Shown here: positions 51,088 to 59,318 of the stretch, piece after piece
Numbering within the stretch: the stretch's first letter is position 1
Layout: each line of letters opens with the position of its first letter
Assembly (NCBI GenBank): GCA_964544655.1
Contig: CAZJCM010000009.1
Span: forward strand, 13,471-77,470
DNA from: HyVt-443 sp964544655
Lineage (GTDB): Bacteria; Pseudomonadota; Gammaproteobacteria; Chromatiales; Chromatiaceae
DNA: 64,000 nucleotides
Reading direction: 5' to 3'
Made by a program: the position numbers and the translations under genes
Notes under the pieces: model-generated
What the model saw: only the letters and a program-made list of their open reading frames with translations
Told to the model about the DNA's origin: nothing
Databases searched by the model: none

Positions 51088-51753
51088 GTGTGCGCACGCA
51101 TGAGCATGATCCGGTGCCGCCTGCTGCCAGTGCTTTTTCTGTTCTGGGTGGGCCTTGCGCTGGCCGGCGGCCTGCTGCTGGATGATCGGCTGTTGTCATG
51201 GGTGAAGGCTAAGTATGGCGCTGCTGCCGAACTGCGGGTATCCGCCTGGCGAGACCTGATGGCTGATAGTCAGGGGTTGGATGAAGCGGAAAAGCTGCGG
51301 CGGGTGAACAGCTTTTTCAATCGCCTGCCCTGGTCCACCGATCGCTTGCTCTGGGGCAAGGAGGATTATTGGGCGACGCCAATCGAGATGTTGGCTATCG
51401 ATGGTGCGGATTGCGAGGATTATTCCATTGCCAAATACTTTACCCTGCGTGAGCTGGGGGTTCCGGAGGAGAAGTTGCGTATCATGTATGTCAAGGCCCT
51501 GGAACTGAATCAGGCCCATATGGTGCTTACCTACTACGCTACGCCGGATGCTGTGCCGCTGGTCCTGGACAACATTAAGCCGGATATTCTGCCGGCCGAT
51601 CAGCGCCCCGATCTGGCACCCGTCTACAGCTTCAACGCCTCCAGCCTGTGGTTGGCGAAGCAGCGGGGTAAGGGGCGCCTCGTGGGTGAATCGGCGCGCA
51701 TCAGCCTGTGGCGTGACCTGCAGCAAAGAATGGCGACGGAGGGGCAAGAGTGA
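51088..51753 (+). CDS. lapG: LapG-type periplasmic transglutaminase-like cysteine protease
   Basis: A 221-residue exported protease (signal/anchor about 12-28). The catalytic triad is clear: C109 in DGADCEDYSIAKYF, H144 in NQAHMVLTYY and D161 in LVLDNI. In Pseudomonas, LapG cleaves the N-terminus of the adhesin LapA and releases it from the surface unless held by c-di-GMP-bound LapD. The GTG at 51088 follows AAGGGTGG; ATG codons at 51100 and 51106 are alternatives. The next gene is lapD, 88 bases away. The adhesin and its type I secretion genes are not in the window. Confidence 0.87.
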   Translation: MCARMSMIRCRLLPVLFLFWVGLALAGGLLLDDRLLSWVKAKYGAAAELRVSAWRDLMADSQGLDEAEKLRRVNSFFNRLPWSTDRLLWGKEDYWATPIEMLAIDGADCEDYSIAKYFTLRELGVPEEKLRIMYVKALELNQAHMVLTYYATPDAVPLVLDNIKPDILPADQRPDLAPVYSFNASSLWLAKQRGKGRLVGESARISLWRDLQQRMATEGQE

Positions 51754-51841
51754 TGTGGCGTTTCGAACTAATCCTATTCCCGGTCTGGAGCGGCCTGCTC
51801 GATCAGGTGCTTTCGACGATTCCCGTTTTCCGGAGGAACAG

Positions 51842-53794
51842 ATGACCCTGTCACGACAACTGATAGCATTGCTGCTGCTACTGCTACTGGTGGTTTTTAC
51901 CGGAACTTTTCTGATCAGTGCCCAAAACACCCGGGTCTTTCTTCAGGAGCAAATGGCTTCTCATGCCCAGGATACGGCCACCTCGCTTGCGCTGTCCATT
52001 TCTCCCTACCTGATCAAGGACGATATGGTCATGGTGACATCGATGGTGGACGCCATTTTCGATCGTGGCTTCTATCGGGAGATTCGGGTGGAGCGGCTGG
52101 ATGGTACACCGTTGCTGAAGCGAGAGTTGCCGGTGGTGATCGACGGGGTTCCAGACTGGTTCATTCGGCTCGTCGACCTGCGTACCCCGACTGAAGAGGC
52201 GCTGATCACATCAGGCTGGACTCAGGAGGGAAGGGTCCTGGTCCTGAGCCACCCCGGCTACGCCTATGCCCAGTTGTGGGAGAGTCTTGTCGGGATTTCG
52301 CGCTGGTTCCTGATTAGCGGGCTGGTCGTTTCCCTGCTCGGTGCCATCTTATTGCGTTGGGTGTTGCGCCCGCTACGTGATATCGAGCGGCAGGCGAACG
52401 CCATCAGTGAGCGGGAATTTCCGGTGCTGAAGCGGTTGCCGTATACCCGGGATCTGCGTTCCATCGTGCTGGCCATGAACCGGATGTCCCGGAAGGTTGG
52501 GCAGATGCTGATGGAGTCCGAACAGCTGGCCGCCGGGCTGCGTCGAGAGGCCTATCAGCATCCGGTCACCGGGCTCTCGAACAAACGCCATTTCATGGAT
52601 ACCCTGGCCAGTCTGATCGATTCCCCGGAGGAGTTTTCTCACGGTGCCTTGTGTCTCATTCAGCTGAACGAGTTCAAGCGTTACAACGATAGCAAGGGTT
52701 ATATGGCCGGTGACGAGTTGCTGCAGGATGCGGCCCGTCTGCTGCAGCAGTTGGCCGAAACCATTCCCCGCAGCCTGTTGTCACATCTCAATGGGGCGGA
52801 TTTCGCTCTGGTGGTGGAGGCGTGCAGTGAGGATGAGGCGGCGCAGCTGGGTTCCCGTATCAGTGCAGCGCTGGCTACGCTCTATCCTGCGGGCCGGTGT
52901 GATTCGGCCGATGTCTCCCATACCGGTGTGGCCTACTATACCGGCGATCAGTCTCTGAGCGAGTTGCTGTCCGAGGCGGATATGGCGCTGCAGCAGGCGC
53001 GCCAGAAGGAGGCCAATGGCTGGTGCCTGGCTGACACCGCGAGTCGGCGCAGTCATCCGGTCAGAAGTGCATCCCAGTGGCGCGCCTTCATCGAGCAGGC
53101 GCTGGCTATGGATCGTATCCAACTGCAGCGGCAACCCGTGGTCTCCGCGCCCGGACGGGAGTTGCTGCATTATGAGGTGTTGGTGCGGATTGCCGATCCC
53201 TCGTCGGGGGATGAGACCTCCTTGGTGAATGCGGGGATATTCATGCCCCAGGCGGAACGCGCTGGCATGACGGCAGAAATCGACCGTGCCGTGGTGGCTC
53301 GGGTGCTGGCCGATCTTACAAGCGATCATGGGCAGCGTTGCGCCGTCAACATATCTCCTCAGTCGTTGCAGACGCCCGGCTTCCTCGAGTGGCTGGAACA
53401 GCAGTTACAGGCCCATCCCGCTGCGGCAGAACGGATCATCTTCGAGATGCCGGAATACGGTGCGCTGGGGATGTTGGATCAGGTGCGGAACCTGATCCAG
53501 GTGTTGGAGCGCTATGGCTGTGAATTCTCTCTGGATCATTTTGGACGCAGCCTGCGCTCTTTCGCCTATCTGCGCTCGTTCAAGACCCACTACCTGAAGA
53601 TTGACGGGAGTTATATGCGCTCATTGGGTGAGGGCGGGGACAACTACTTCTTTCTCCAGGCGCTGGCCAAGATCGCCCATGGACTGGACATCAAGGTGAT
53701 TGGGGAATCGATTGAGACCGAGGCGCAGTGGGAACTGCTGCCGTCGCTGCATATCGATGGGGCCCAGGGGTATTTCGTGGGGCGCCCGGAGTAG
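51842..53794 (+). CDS. lapD: LapD-type inner-membrane c-di-GMP receptor with degenerate GGDEF and EAL domains
   Basis: A 650-residue protein: membrane helix (LIALLLLLLLVVFTGTFLIS), periplasmic LapD_MoxY_N domain (about 25-150), second helix (about 155-180), HAMP (about 185-240), GGDEF-like domain in which the signature is replaced by LNGADFALV, and EAL-like domain with HYEVLVRI in place of EAL and LDHFGRSL in place of DDFG. Both enzymatic motifs are therefore lost, as in LapD, leaving a c-di-GMP-binding receptor that captures LapG in the periplasm. The ATG follows CGGAGGAACAG. Confidence 0.88.
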   Translation: MTLSRQLIALLLLLLLVVFTGTFLISAQNTRVFLQEQMASHAQDTATSLALSISPYLIKDDMVMVTSMVDAIFDRGFYREIRVERLDGTPLLKRELPVVIDGVPDWFIRLVDLRTPTEEALITSGWTQEGRVLVLSHPGYAYAQLWESLVGISRWFLISGLVVSLLGAILLRWVLRPLRDIERQANAISEREFPVLKRLPYTRDLRSIVLAMNRMSRKVGQMLMESEQLAAGLRREAYQHPVTGLSNKRHFMDTLASLIDSPEEFSHGALCLIQLNEFKRYNDSKGYMAGDELLQDAARLLQQLAETIPRSLLSHLNGADFALVVEACSEDEAAQLGSRISAALATLYPAGRCDSADVSHTGVAYYTGDQSLSELLSEADMALQQARQKEANGWCLADTASRRSHPVRSASQWRAFIEQALAMDRIQLQRQPVVSAPGRELLHYEVLVRIADPSSGDETSLVNAGIFMPQAERAGMTAEIDRAVVARVLADLTSDHGQRCAVNISPQSLQTPGFLEWLEQQLQAHPAAAERIIFEMPEYGALGMLDQVRNLIQVLERYGCEFSLDHFGRSLRSFAYLRSFKTHYLKIDGSYMRSLGEGGDNYFFLQALAKIAHGLDIKVIGESIETEAQWELLPSLHIDGAQGYFVGRPE

Positions 53795-53833
53795 CGCGGG
53801 CAGCATAAGCATCCGTCCTGTTGTGTTGAAAAC

Positions 53834-53933
53834 GGGGCTGTTGTCCCCTGTCAGAGGACGCCATGAATCCATCCATGGGGCCCGACTGCGGCTATCCCTG
53901 GTCGCAGACGCCCCGGCGGGTGACAACAGCCCC
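53834..53933. repeat. Palindromic dispersed repeat, copy 4
   Basis: The arms GGGGCTGTTGTC (53834-53845) and GACAACAGCCCC (53922-53933) are perfect inverted repeats. The core has GACGCCATGAATCC, CCATCCATGGGG and CTGCGGCTATCCC-TGGTCGCAGAC, closely related to copy 1 near 1.7 kb. It lies between the convergent ends of lapD and the tautomerase gene, and could also end both transcripts. Confidence 0.7.
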
Positions 53934-53980
53934 ACAGCGGGATTAACTTGGTGCTTGCTCGGCAGTATTGACCCCACTCG

Positions 53981-54325
53981 TCAGAAGGTGGTGCCGTTCC
54001 AACCCCACATGTTGCGCTGCGCGTCACTGAACTCGATGTATATCCGCTCGGGTGGGATCGCCAGCTGCTCGCTGATCGCCTCGCACAGGCTTGCGGAGAA
54101 ATCGCGGGTGCGGTCGACTGGCAGGCCGATACTCTTCAGTTCGAGATAGGCCAGAGGCTGGTCGTTGCCGGCGAACAGCATGGTCTGGTCTTGCTGCAGG
54201 ATGACCATGACATAGCGTTCCGGTTTGCCGAGCATCTCCGCCACCAGGGCGGACAGATGCCGGAGCAGCGCTTGCCGCCGGCTCTCCTCTACCGGCGCAT
54301 TGGTCTGGATCTTCAGTAATGGCAT
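53981..54325 (-). CDS. MIF-like tautomerase family protein
   Basis: A 114-residue protein of the phenylpyruvate/dopachrome tautomerase (MIF) family. The catalytic N-terminal proline is present (MPLLKIQTNAPVEESRRQAL), as are YVMVILQQDQTMLFAGNDQP and IYIEFSDAQRNMWGWNGTTF at the C-terminus, written here as IYIEFSDAQRNMWGWNG. Trimers of such proteins catalyse keto-enol conversions; the natural substrate in bacteria is unknown. One base separates it from the upstream DUF4124 gene. Confidence 0.82.
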   Translation of the reverse strand: MPLLKIQTNAPVEESRRQALLRHLSALVAEMLGKPERYVMVILQQDQTMLFAGNDQPLAYLELKSIGLPVDRTRDFSASLCEAISEQLAIPPERIYIEFSDAQRNMWGWNGTTF

Positions 54326-54326
54326 C

Positions 54327-54785
54327 TCATAGCTCCTTACAATTTTTCCTTATTTTCTCCATTGTGGCTTTTATTTCCCGCTGGCGCTCTTCTGCCGTAG
54401 GGTGCCGGTACTGGCCGTTGGCGCCGAGGATCTTTTTTCTTGCCGGTCCTTGCAGGATCTTAAGGTTGTGCCGGGCAGCGGCGCAGTTGCGCTGTTGCTC
54501 ACGCTGGATTTGCGCCTGATTCTGCTGTCGCCGCATCTTCTCTCGATCTTTCTCCCGGCGATCCTCCATTGCCTGCCATTGCAGGTCCAGCTTCTCCCAG
54601 GACTTGTTTTCGTCCGGTGGTGGCGGGGGCGGTTTGATCCTGGTGGCTGGCTTGCCGCCGGGTGGAGGGATCTGTGAATAGACCGTAACGCCGTTTTCAT
54701 CCACCCAGCGATAAGTGCCGCCCGCCAGGGCGATGCCGGCATGCCATAAGCAGGCCAGGAAGATGATCTGGAGTTTGTGAGTCAT
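54327..54785 (-). CDS. DUF4124 domain-containing exported protein
   Basis: A 152-residue protein with a signal peptide (IIFLACLWHAGIALAGG). The DUF4124 unit GGTYRWVDENGVTVYSQIPP follows, then a proline hinge (PPPPPPDENK) and a strongly charged helical coiled-coil segment (about 60-150) rich in Arg, Lys, Glu and Gln. Function unknown; a cell-envelope role is likely. The ATG at 54785 is preferred to a TTG four codons upstream. The C-terminal coil includes two Cys. Confidence 0.78.
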   Translation of the reverse strand: MTHKLQIIFLACLWHAGIALAGGTYRWVDENGVTVYSQIPPPGGKPATRIKPPPPPPDENKSWEKLDLQWQAMEDRREKDREKMRRQQNQAQIQREQQRNCAAARHNLKILQGPARKKILGANGQYRHPTAEERQREIKATMEKIRKNCKEL

Positions 54786-54916
54786 GGCCGATTCCAACTG
54801 GGAAGATGTCTCAATTATGCGGCATGAGACGGTCAGGGCAAGTGCCTGATCCCTGATGATGCCGAGTGGTTATGTGGGACATAAGGTTTTCGGCTTGCCC
54901 TTGACCTGGGAGCCCA

Positions 54917-55015
54917 ATGTTAGTAGTTTGCACTGTTTCTGATTTTTCCCTGTTCATTCTGTTTGTCGGCGGTCTGATGCCGGTCGGCGAGAGGGGGTCG
55001 TTGTTGTGGAATTGA
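54917..55015 (+). CDS. Candidate ilvB leader peptide (32 residues, overlapping ilvB)
   Basis: A short frame starting at ATG 54917 with GGGAG four bases before it. Twelve of 32 residues are Leu, Val or Ile (MLVVCTVSDFSLFILF is the first half), and the stop at 55013-55015 overlaps the ilvB GTG start (55006) by ten bases. It may be an attenuation or coupling leader responding to branched-chain amino acids; I see no clear terminator-antiterminator pair, so the call is tentative. Confidence 0.35.
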   Translation: MLVVCTVSDFSLFILFVGGLMPVGERGSLLWN

Positions 55016-56724
55016 GTGGTGCCGAGATCGTCGTTCAGTGTCTGAAAGACGAAGGCGTGGAGCATGTGTTCGGTTACCCCGGAGGGGCCGTTCTTCATAT
55101 ATATGATGCGATATTCCAACAGGATGATGTCAAGCACATCCTGGTGCGACATGAACAGGGCGCGGTACATGCAGCGGATGGTTACTCCCGCTCGACCGGC
55201 CGGCCGGGCGTGGCCCTGGTCACCTCGGGGCCTGGTGCCACCAATGCGGTCACCGGGATCGCCACGGCCCATCTCGATTCCATTCCATTGGTGGTGTTGA
55301 CCGGCCAGGTACCGACACCTTTCATCGGCAGCGACGCCTTCCAGGAGGTGGATACCATTGGCATCACCCGCCCCTGTGTCAAGCATAACTTCCTGATCAA
55401 GGACGTGCGTGACATCGCCGATACCATGAAAAAGGCGTTCTACATTGCCACCTCGGGCCGTCCGGGGCCGGTGGTGATCGATATTCCGAAGGATATTACG
55501 GATCCCACCATCAAGATTCCGTACGACTATCCCAAGAAGGTGAAGATCCGTTCCTATAACCCTGTGACCAAGGGGCATCTGGGACAGATCAAGAAGGCGA
55601 TGGACCTGATGTTGTCGGCCAAGCGCCCGGTATTCTATACCGGTGGCGGCGTGGTTCTGGACGATGCCGGAGAGCAGCTGCGCGAACTGGTGCGGGAGCT
55701 GGGTTTTCCGATCACCAGCACCCTGATGGGCCTGGGTGCCTATCCGGGCAGTGACCGGCAGTTCCTCGGCATGCTCGGCATGCATGGGACCTATGAAGCG
55801 AATATGGCGATGCACGAGACCGATGTGTTGATTGCCATTGGTGCCCGCTTCGATGACCGGGTGACGGGACAGGTCGCTCAATTCTGTCCCAATGCCCGGA
55901 TCATTCATGTGGACATAGATCCCTCTTCCATCTCCAAGAACGTGCGGGTGGACGTGCCCATCGTTGGGCCGGTCAAACGGGTGCTGAAGGATATGCTGAA
56001 GCTGCTTGGCGAACGCAAGAAGCGTCCACAGGAGGAGAGCATCCGTAAGTGGTGGGCGCAGATTGATCAGTGGCGCGGCATGCAGTGCCTGAAGTACGAC
56101 CAGAAAAGCAGCCGCATCAAACCCCAGTATGCCGTCGAGACCCTGCACCGGGTGACCGGAGGCGACGCCTTCGTTACCTCGGATGTGGGCCAGCACCAGA
56201 TGTTCGCCGCCCAGTTTTACCGTTTCGACCAGCCGCGTCGCTGGATCAACTCCGGTGGTCTCGGCACCATGGGTTTTGGCCTGCCGGCAGCCATCGGCGT
56301 GCAGATGGCCCATCCTGGTGCTGAAGTGGCAGTGGTCACCGGCGAAGCCAGTATCCAGATGTGCATCCAGGAGCTGGCCACCTGCAAGCAACACGATCTG
56401 CCGATCAAGGTGATGCTGCTCAACAACGGCTATATGGGTATGGTGCGTCAGTGGCAGGAGTTCTTCTATGATGGCCGCTATGCCCACTCCTATGTGGATG
56501 CATTGCCGGATTTCGTCAAGCTGGCGGAGAGCTATGGTCATGTCGGCATGAAAATAGAGCGTCCGGAAGACCTGGAAGGGGCGATGAAGGAGGCCTTCTC
56601 CCTGAAAGACCGGCTGGTATTCATGGATGTGGTGATCGATCCCACCGAGAACGTTTATCCCATGATCGAGGCGGGCAAGGGCCACCATGAGATGTATCTG
56701 CCGCCGGAGAGTGAGCTGGTATGA
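55006..56724 (+). CDS. ilvB: Acetolactate synthase large subunit
   Basis: A 572-residue ThDP enzyme for the first shared step of Val, Leu and Ile synthesis. The N-terminal domain has the catalytic Glu in RHEQGAVHAADGYSRSTG; the FAD-binding middle domain and the ThDP domain follow. The usual ThDP/Mg motif GDG-S-QM..QEL reads TGEASIQMCIQEL here: the acid is Glu and the third Gly is Ala. The matching Asn is in LNNGYMGMVRQWQ. The GTG start has GAGGGGG eight bases upstream. Overlaps ilvN by four bases. Confidence 0.93.
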   Translation: MELSGAEIVVQCLKDEGVEHVFGYPGGAVLHIYDAIFQQDDVKHILVRHEQGAVHAADGYSRSTGRPGVALVTSGPGATNAVTGIATAHLDSIPLVVLTGQVPTPFIGSDAFQEVDTIGITRPCVKHNFLIKDVRDIADTMKKAFYIATSGRPGPVVIDIPKDITDPTIKIPYDYPKKVKIRSYNPVTKGHLGQIKKAMDLMLSAKRPVFYTGGGVVLDDAGEQLRELVRELGFPITSTLMGLGAYPGSDRQFLGMLGMHGTYEANMAMHETDVLIAIGARFDDRVTGQVAQFCPNARIIHVDIDPSSISKNVRVDVPIVGPVKRVLKDMLKLLGERKKRPQEESIRKWWAQIDQWRGMQCLKYDQKSSRIKPQYAVETLHRVTGGDAFVTSDVGQHQMFAAQFYRFDQPRRWINSGGLGTMGFGLPAAIGVQMAHPGAEVAVVTGEASIQMCIQELATCKQHDLPIKVMLLNNGYMGMVRQWQEFFYDGRYAHSYVDALPDFVKLAESYGHVGMKIERPEDLEGAMKEAFSLKDRLVFMDVVIDPTENVYPMIEAGKGHHEMYLPPESELV

Positions 56725-57212
56725 GACACGTAATTTCTATTCTGATGGAGAACGAGGCCGGCGCGCTGTCGCGGGTGGCGGGGCTGTTTTCTGCCCGCGG
56801 CTACAATATCGAGGCGCTGACGGTGGCACCTACCGAGGATCCCTCCCTGTCGCGCATGACCCTGGTAACGCGGGGTGATGAGGCGATCATCGAGCAGATC
56901 ACCAAGCAGTTGAACAAGTTGATCGATGTGGTAAAGCTGTTGGATCTCTCCGATGGGCCCCACATCGAGCGGGAGATGATGCTGATCAAGGTGAAGGCGG
57001 AGCGGGCTCATCGCGAGGAGATAACCCGGTTGACCGAGATCTTCCGTGGCAAGATCCTGGATGTGACCGATGTCAGCTTCGTCATCGAGTTGACGGGTAA
57101 GAGCGCCAAGCTCGACGCCTTCATCAAGGCGGTGCACGAGGACCTGGTGGTCGAGGTGGTGCGTACCGGGCCATCGGGAATCGGCCGTGGCGCCAAGGGG
57201 CTGAATCTCTGA
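56721..57212 (+). CDS. ilvN: Acetolactate synthase small (regulatory) subunit
   Basis: A 163-residue regulatory subunit equivalent to IlvH/IlvN. The ACT domain at the N-terminus (RHVISILMENEAGALSRVAG, LFSARGYNIEAL) binds valine for feedback inhibition; the C-terminal domain (REEITRLTEIFRGKILDVTD) contacts the catalytic subunit. Start overlaps the ilvB stop (ATGA). The 183-base spacer to ilvC shows no strong terminator. Confidence 0.94.
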   Translation: MRHVISILMENEAGALSRVAGLFSARGYNIEALTVAPTEDPSLSRMTLVTRGDEAIIEQITKQLNKLIDVVKLLDLSDGPHIEREMMLIKVKAERAHREEITRLTEIFRGKILDVTDVSFVIELTGKSAKLDAFIKAVHEDLVVEVVRTGPSGIGRGAKGLNL

Positions 57213-57395
57213 CCCCGGCGCAGAAAACCCCTGATTATTCCAGGAGTTCGGCTTGAGGTTATACGCTGCATCATTCGTCGCAGATGAAATCCGCGTTTGT
57301 TTGCAGCCAATCGTGTCTGTACGATTTTTGCCGGATCCTGGAAGTAACTTAGCAATGTGCGCTGGGCGCACGATCTGATCAAGTAAGGAAAACTC

Positions 57396-58418
57396 ATGAG
57401 CATGAACATCTATTATGACAAAGACGCCGACCTCTCCCTGATTCAGGGGCGCAAGGTCACTATCATCGGCTACGGCTCCCAGGGACATGCCCATGCCAAT
57501 AACCTGAAGGATTCCGGCGTCGATGTCACGGTTGGCCTGCGTCCTGGTTCTGCATCAGCGGTAAAGGCGGAGAATGCCGGGCTCATCGTAAAGTCTATCG
57601 AGGATGCGGTGAAGGAGGCGGATGTGGTGATGATCCTGGCTCCCGATGAGCATCAGGCCGCGCTCTACCGGGAGCAGATTGGTCCCAACATGAAGCAGGG
57701 GGCCGCCTTGGCCTTCGCCCACGGTTTCAATATTCATTTCGAGCAGATCGTGCCGCGCGAGGATCTGGATGTGATCATGATCGCGCCCAAGGGTCCGGGA
57801 CATCTGGTGCGCTCCACCTACACCCAGGGCGGTGGCGTTCCGAGTCTGATCGCGGTCTATCAGAACGCGTCCGGACAGGCCAAGGAGATCGCCTTGGCCT
57901 ACGCCTCCGCCAATGGCGGCGGCCGTGCCGGTGTGATCGAGACCAGTTTTAAGGAAGAGACCGAAACCGACCTGTTCGGTGAACAGGCGGTGCTCTGTGG
58001 TGGTGCCACTGCACTGGTTCAGGCCGGCTTCGAGACCCTGGTGGAGGCCGGTTATGCCCCTGAGATGGCCTATTTCGAGTGCCTGCATGAGTTGAAGCTG
58101 ATCGTGGACCTGATGTATGAGGGTGGCATCGCCAACATGCGCTACTCCATCTCCAACACGGCCGAATACGGTGATCTGACCCGTGGGCCCCGGGTGATCA
58201 CGGAAGAGACCAAGAAGGAGATGGGACGGATCCTGAAAGAGATCCAGAGCGGTGAGTTTGCCCGTGAGTTCATCCTGGAGAATCAGGCCGGCCAGGCTAC
58301 TCTGAAGGCGAAACGTCGCATCGGTCGTGAGCACCAGATCGAAGAGGTGGGCGCCCGCCTGCGTGACATGATGCCTTGGATCAAGGCCAACAAGATCGTC
58401 GACAAGAGCAAGAACTGA
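57396..58418 (+). CDS. ilvC: Ketol-acid reductoisomerase, class I
   Basis: A 340-residue NADPH-dependent enzyme, second step of branched-chain amino acid synthesis. The Rossmann motif is TIIGYGSQGHAHANNL; the metal-binding Asp/Glu lie in ETETDLFGEQAVLCGG and in the C-terminal knot domain (EMAYFECLHELKLIVDLMYE in two parts). Length identifies the short class I form. AAGGAAAA precedes the ATG by about five bases. Followed by a small inverted repeat and pssA. Confidence 0.95.
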   Translation: MSMNIYYDKDADLSLIQGRKVTIIGYGSQGHAHANNLKDSGVDVTVGLRPGSASAVKAENAGLIVKSIEDAVKEADVVMILAPDEHQAALYREQIGPNMKQGAALAFAHGFNIHFEQIVPREDLDVIMIAPKGPGHLVRSTYTQGGGVPSLIAVYQNASGQAKEIALAYASANGGGRAGVIETSFKEETETDLFGEQAVLCGGATALVQAGFETLVEAGYAPEMAYFECLHELKLIVDLMYEGGIANMRYSISNTAEYGDLTRGPRVITEETKKEMGRILKEIQSGEFAREFILENQAGQATLKAKRRIGREHQIEEVGARLRDMMPWIKANKIVDKSKN

Positions 58419-58425
58419 GGCACCA

Positions 58426-58492
58426 GGTACTGGGTTCCAGGCCCGGGGCGCAGGAAGCAGAGTCCGGTGTCTGGTACCCGGTGCCCAGTACC
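58426..58492. repeat. GGTACTGGG inverted repeat after ilvC
   Basis: GGTACTGGG (58426-58434) and CCCAGTACC (58484-58492) are perfect inverted repeats; between them CTGGTACCCGG and GGCCCGGGGC add further GGTAC and palindromic units. It may attenuate ilvC transcription before pssA or be a mobile palindrome. Confidence 0.5.
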
Positions 58493-58535
58493 TTGTATAC
58501 TCAACGGATCGTTCGCTTCAGACGGTCCGTTTTGC

Positions 58536-59318
58536 ATGCCACAGCACAATTCCAAAGGACGCCCCAGTCGTCGCGGTATCTATCTGCTACCCAATCTGTT
58601 TACCACAGCGGCCCTGTTCAGTGGTTTCTATGCAGTGCTGGCCGCCGTCAACGGGAAGTTCGAACATGCCGCGCTGGCCATTTTCGTCGCCATGCTGCTG
58701 GATGGCCTGGATGGTCGGGTGGCCCGTCTGACCAACACGCAGACCGCATTCGGCGCCGAGTATGACAGCCTGTCGGATATGGTCGCTTTTGGCTTGGCGC
58801 CGTCGCTGGTGATGTATATCTGGTCCCTCAGCAGCCTGGGCAAGCTGGGCTGGCTGGCCGCTTTCATCTACACCGCCGGCGGGGCATTGCGGCTGGCCCG
58901 CTTCAATACTCAGGTGGGGACCGCGGACAAACGCTATTTTCAGGGCTTGCCCAGCCCGGCCGCTGCGGCTGTTATCGCAGGCAGTGTCTGGGTGGCGGTC
59001 GAGTATGGCATCAGTGGCAGCGATGTATCCTATGTGGCGGCGCTGCTGACGGTCATGGTCGGATTGCTGATGGTGAGCAACGTCCGTTACAACAGCTTCA
59101 AGGAGGTGGATTTTCGCGGCAAGGTGCCATTCTTTTCCATCGTTGTGATCATGCTGGCATTTGCCGTCCTGCTGGTACAGACCCAGTTGGTGTTGTTTTT
59201 GATCTTTCTGGTCTATGCCGCCTCCGGGCCGCTTCTGACGCTGTTTCATCTGCGTCGCCGGCGGGCGGAGAGAAAGCAGGCCGGGCGTCGTGCGCCGGAC
59301 GATGGCCCTGGCAACTGA
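58536..59318 (+). CDS. pssA: CDP-diacylglycerol--serine O-phosphatidyltransferase
   Basis: A 260-residue membrane enzyme making phosphatidylserine, the precursor of phosphatidylethanolamine. The CDP-OH-P motif DGLDGRVARLTNTQTAFGAE followed by YDSLSDMVAFG is complete, and seven to eight helices are visible. PSRRGIYLLPNLFTTAALFS is the typical start. The ATG at 58536 was chosen because the longer frame reads through the ilvC-side repeat. Position between ilvC and leuA is common in beta- and gammaproteobacteria. Confidence 0.9.
   Translation: MPQHNSKGRPSRRGIYLLPNLFTTAALFSGFYAVLAAVNGKFEHAALAIFVAMLLDGLDGRVARLTNTQTAFGAEYDSLSDMVAFGLAPSLVMYIWSLSSLGKLGWLAAFIYTAGGALRLARFNTQVGTADKRYFQGLPSPAAAAVIAGSVWVAVEYGISGSDVSYVAALLTVMVGLLMVSNVRYNSFKEVDFRGKVPFFSIVVIMLAFAVLLVQTQLVLFLIFLVYAASGPLLTLFHLRRRRAERKQAGRRAPDDGPGN

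Noticed and set aside
54811..56688. A 625-codon open frame on the minus strand opposite ilvB
   Set aside because: It is a shadow of ilvB; the composition (many His, Gln, Gly) is that of antisense reading.
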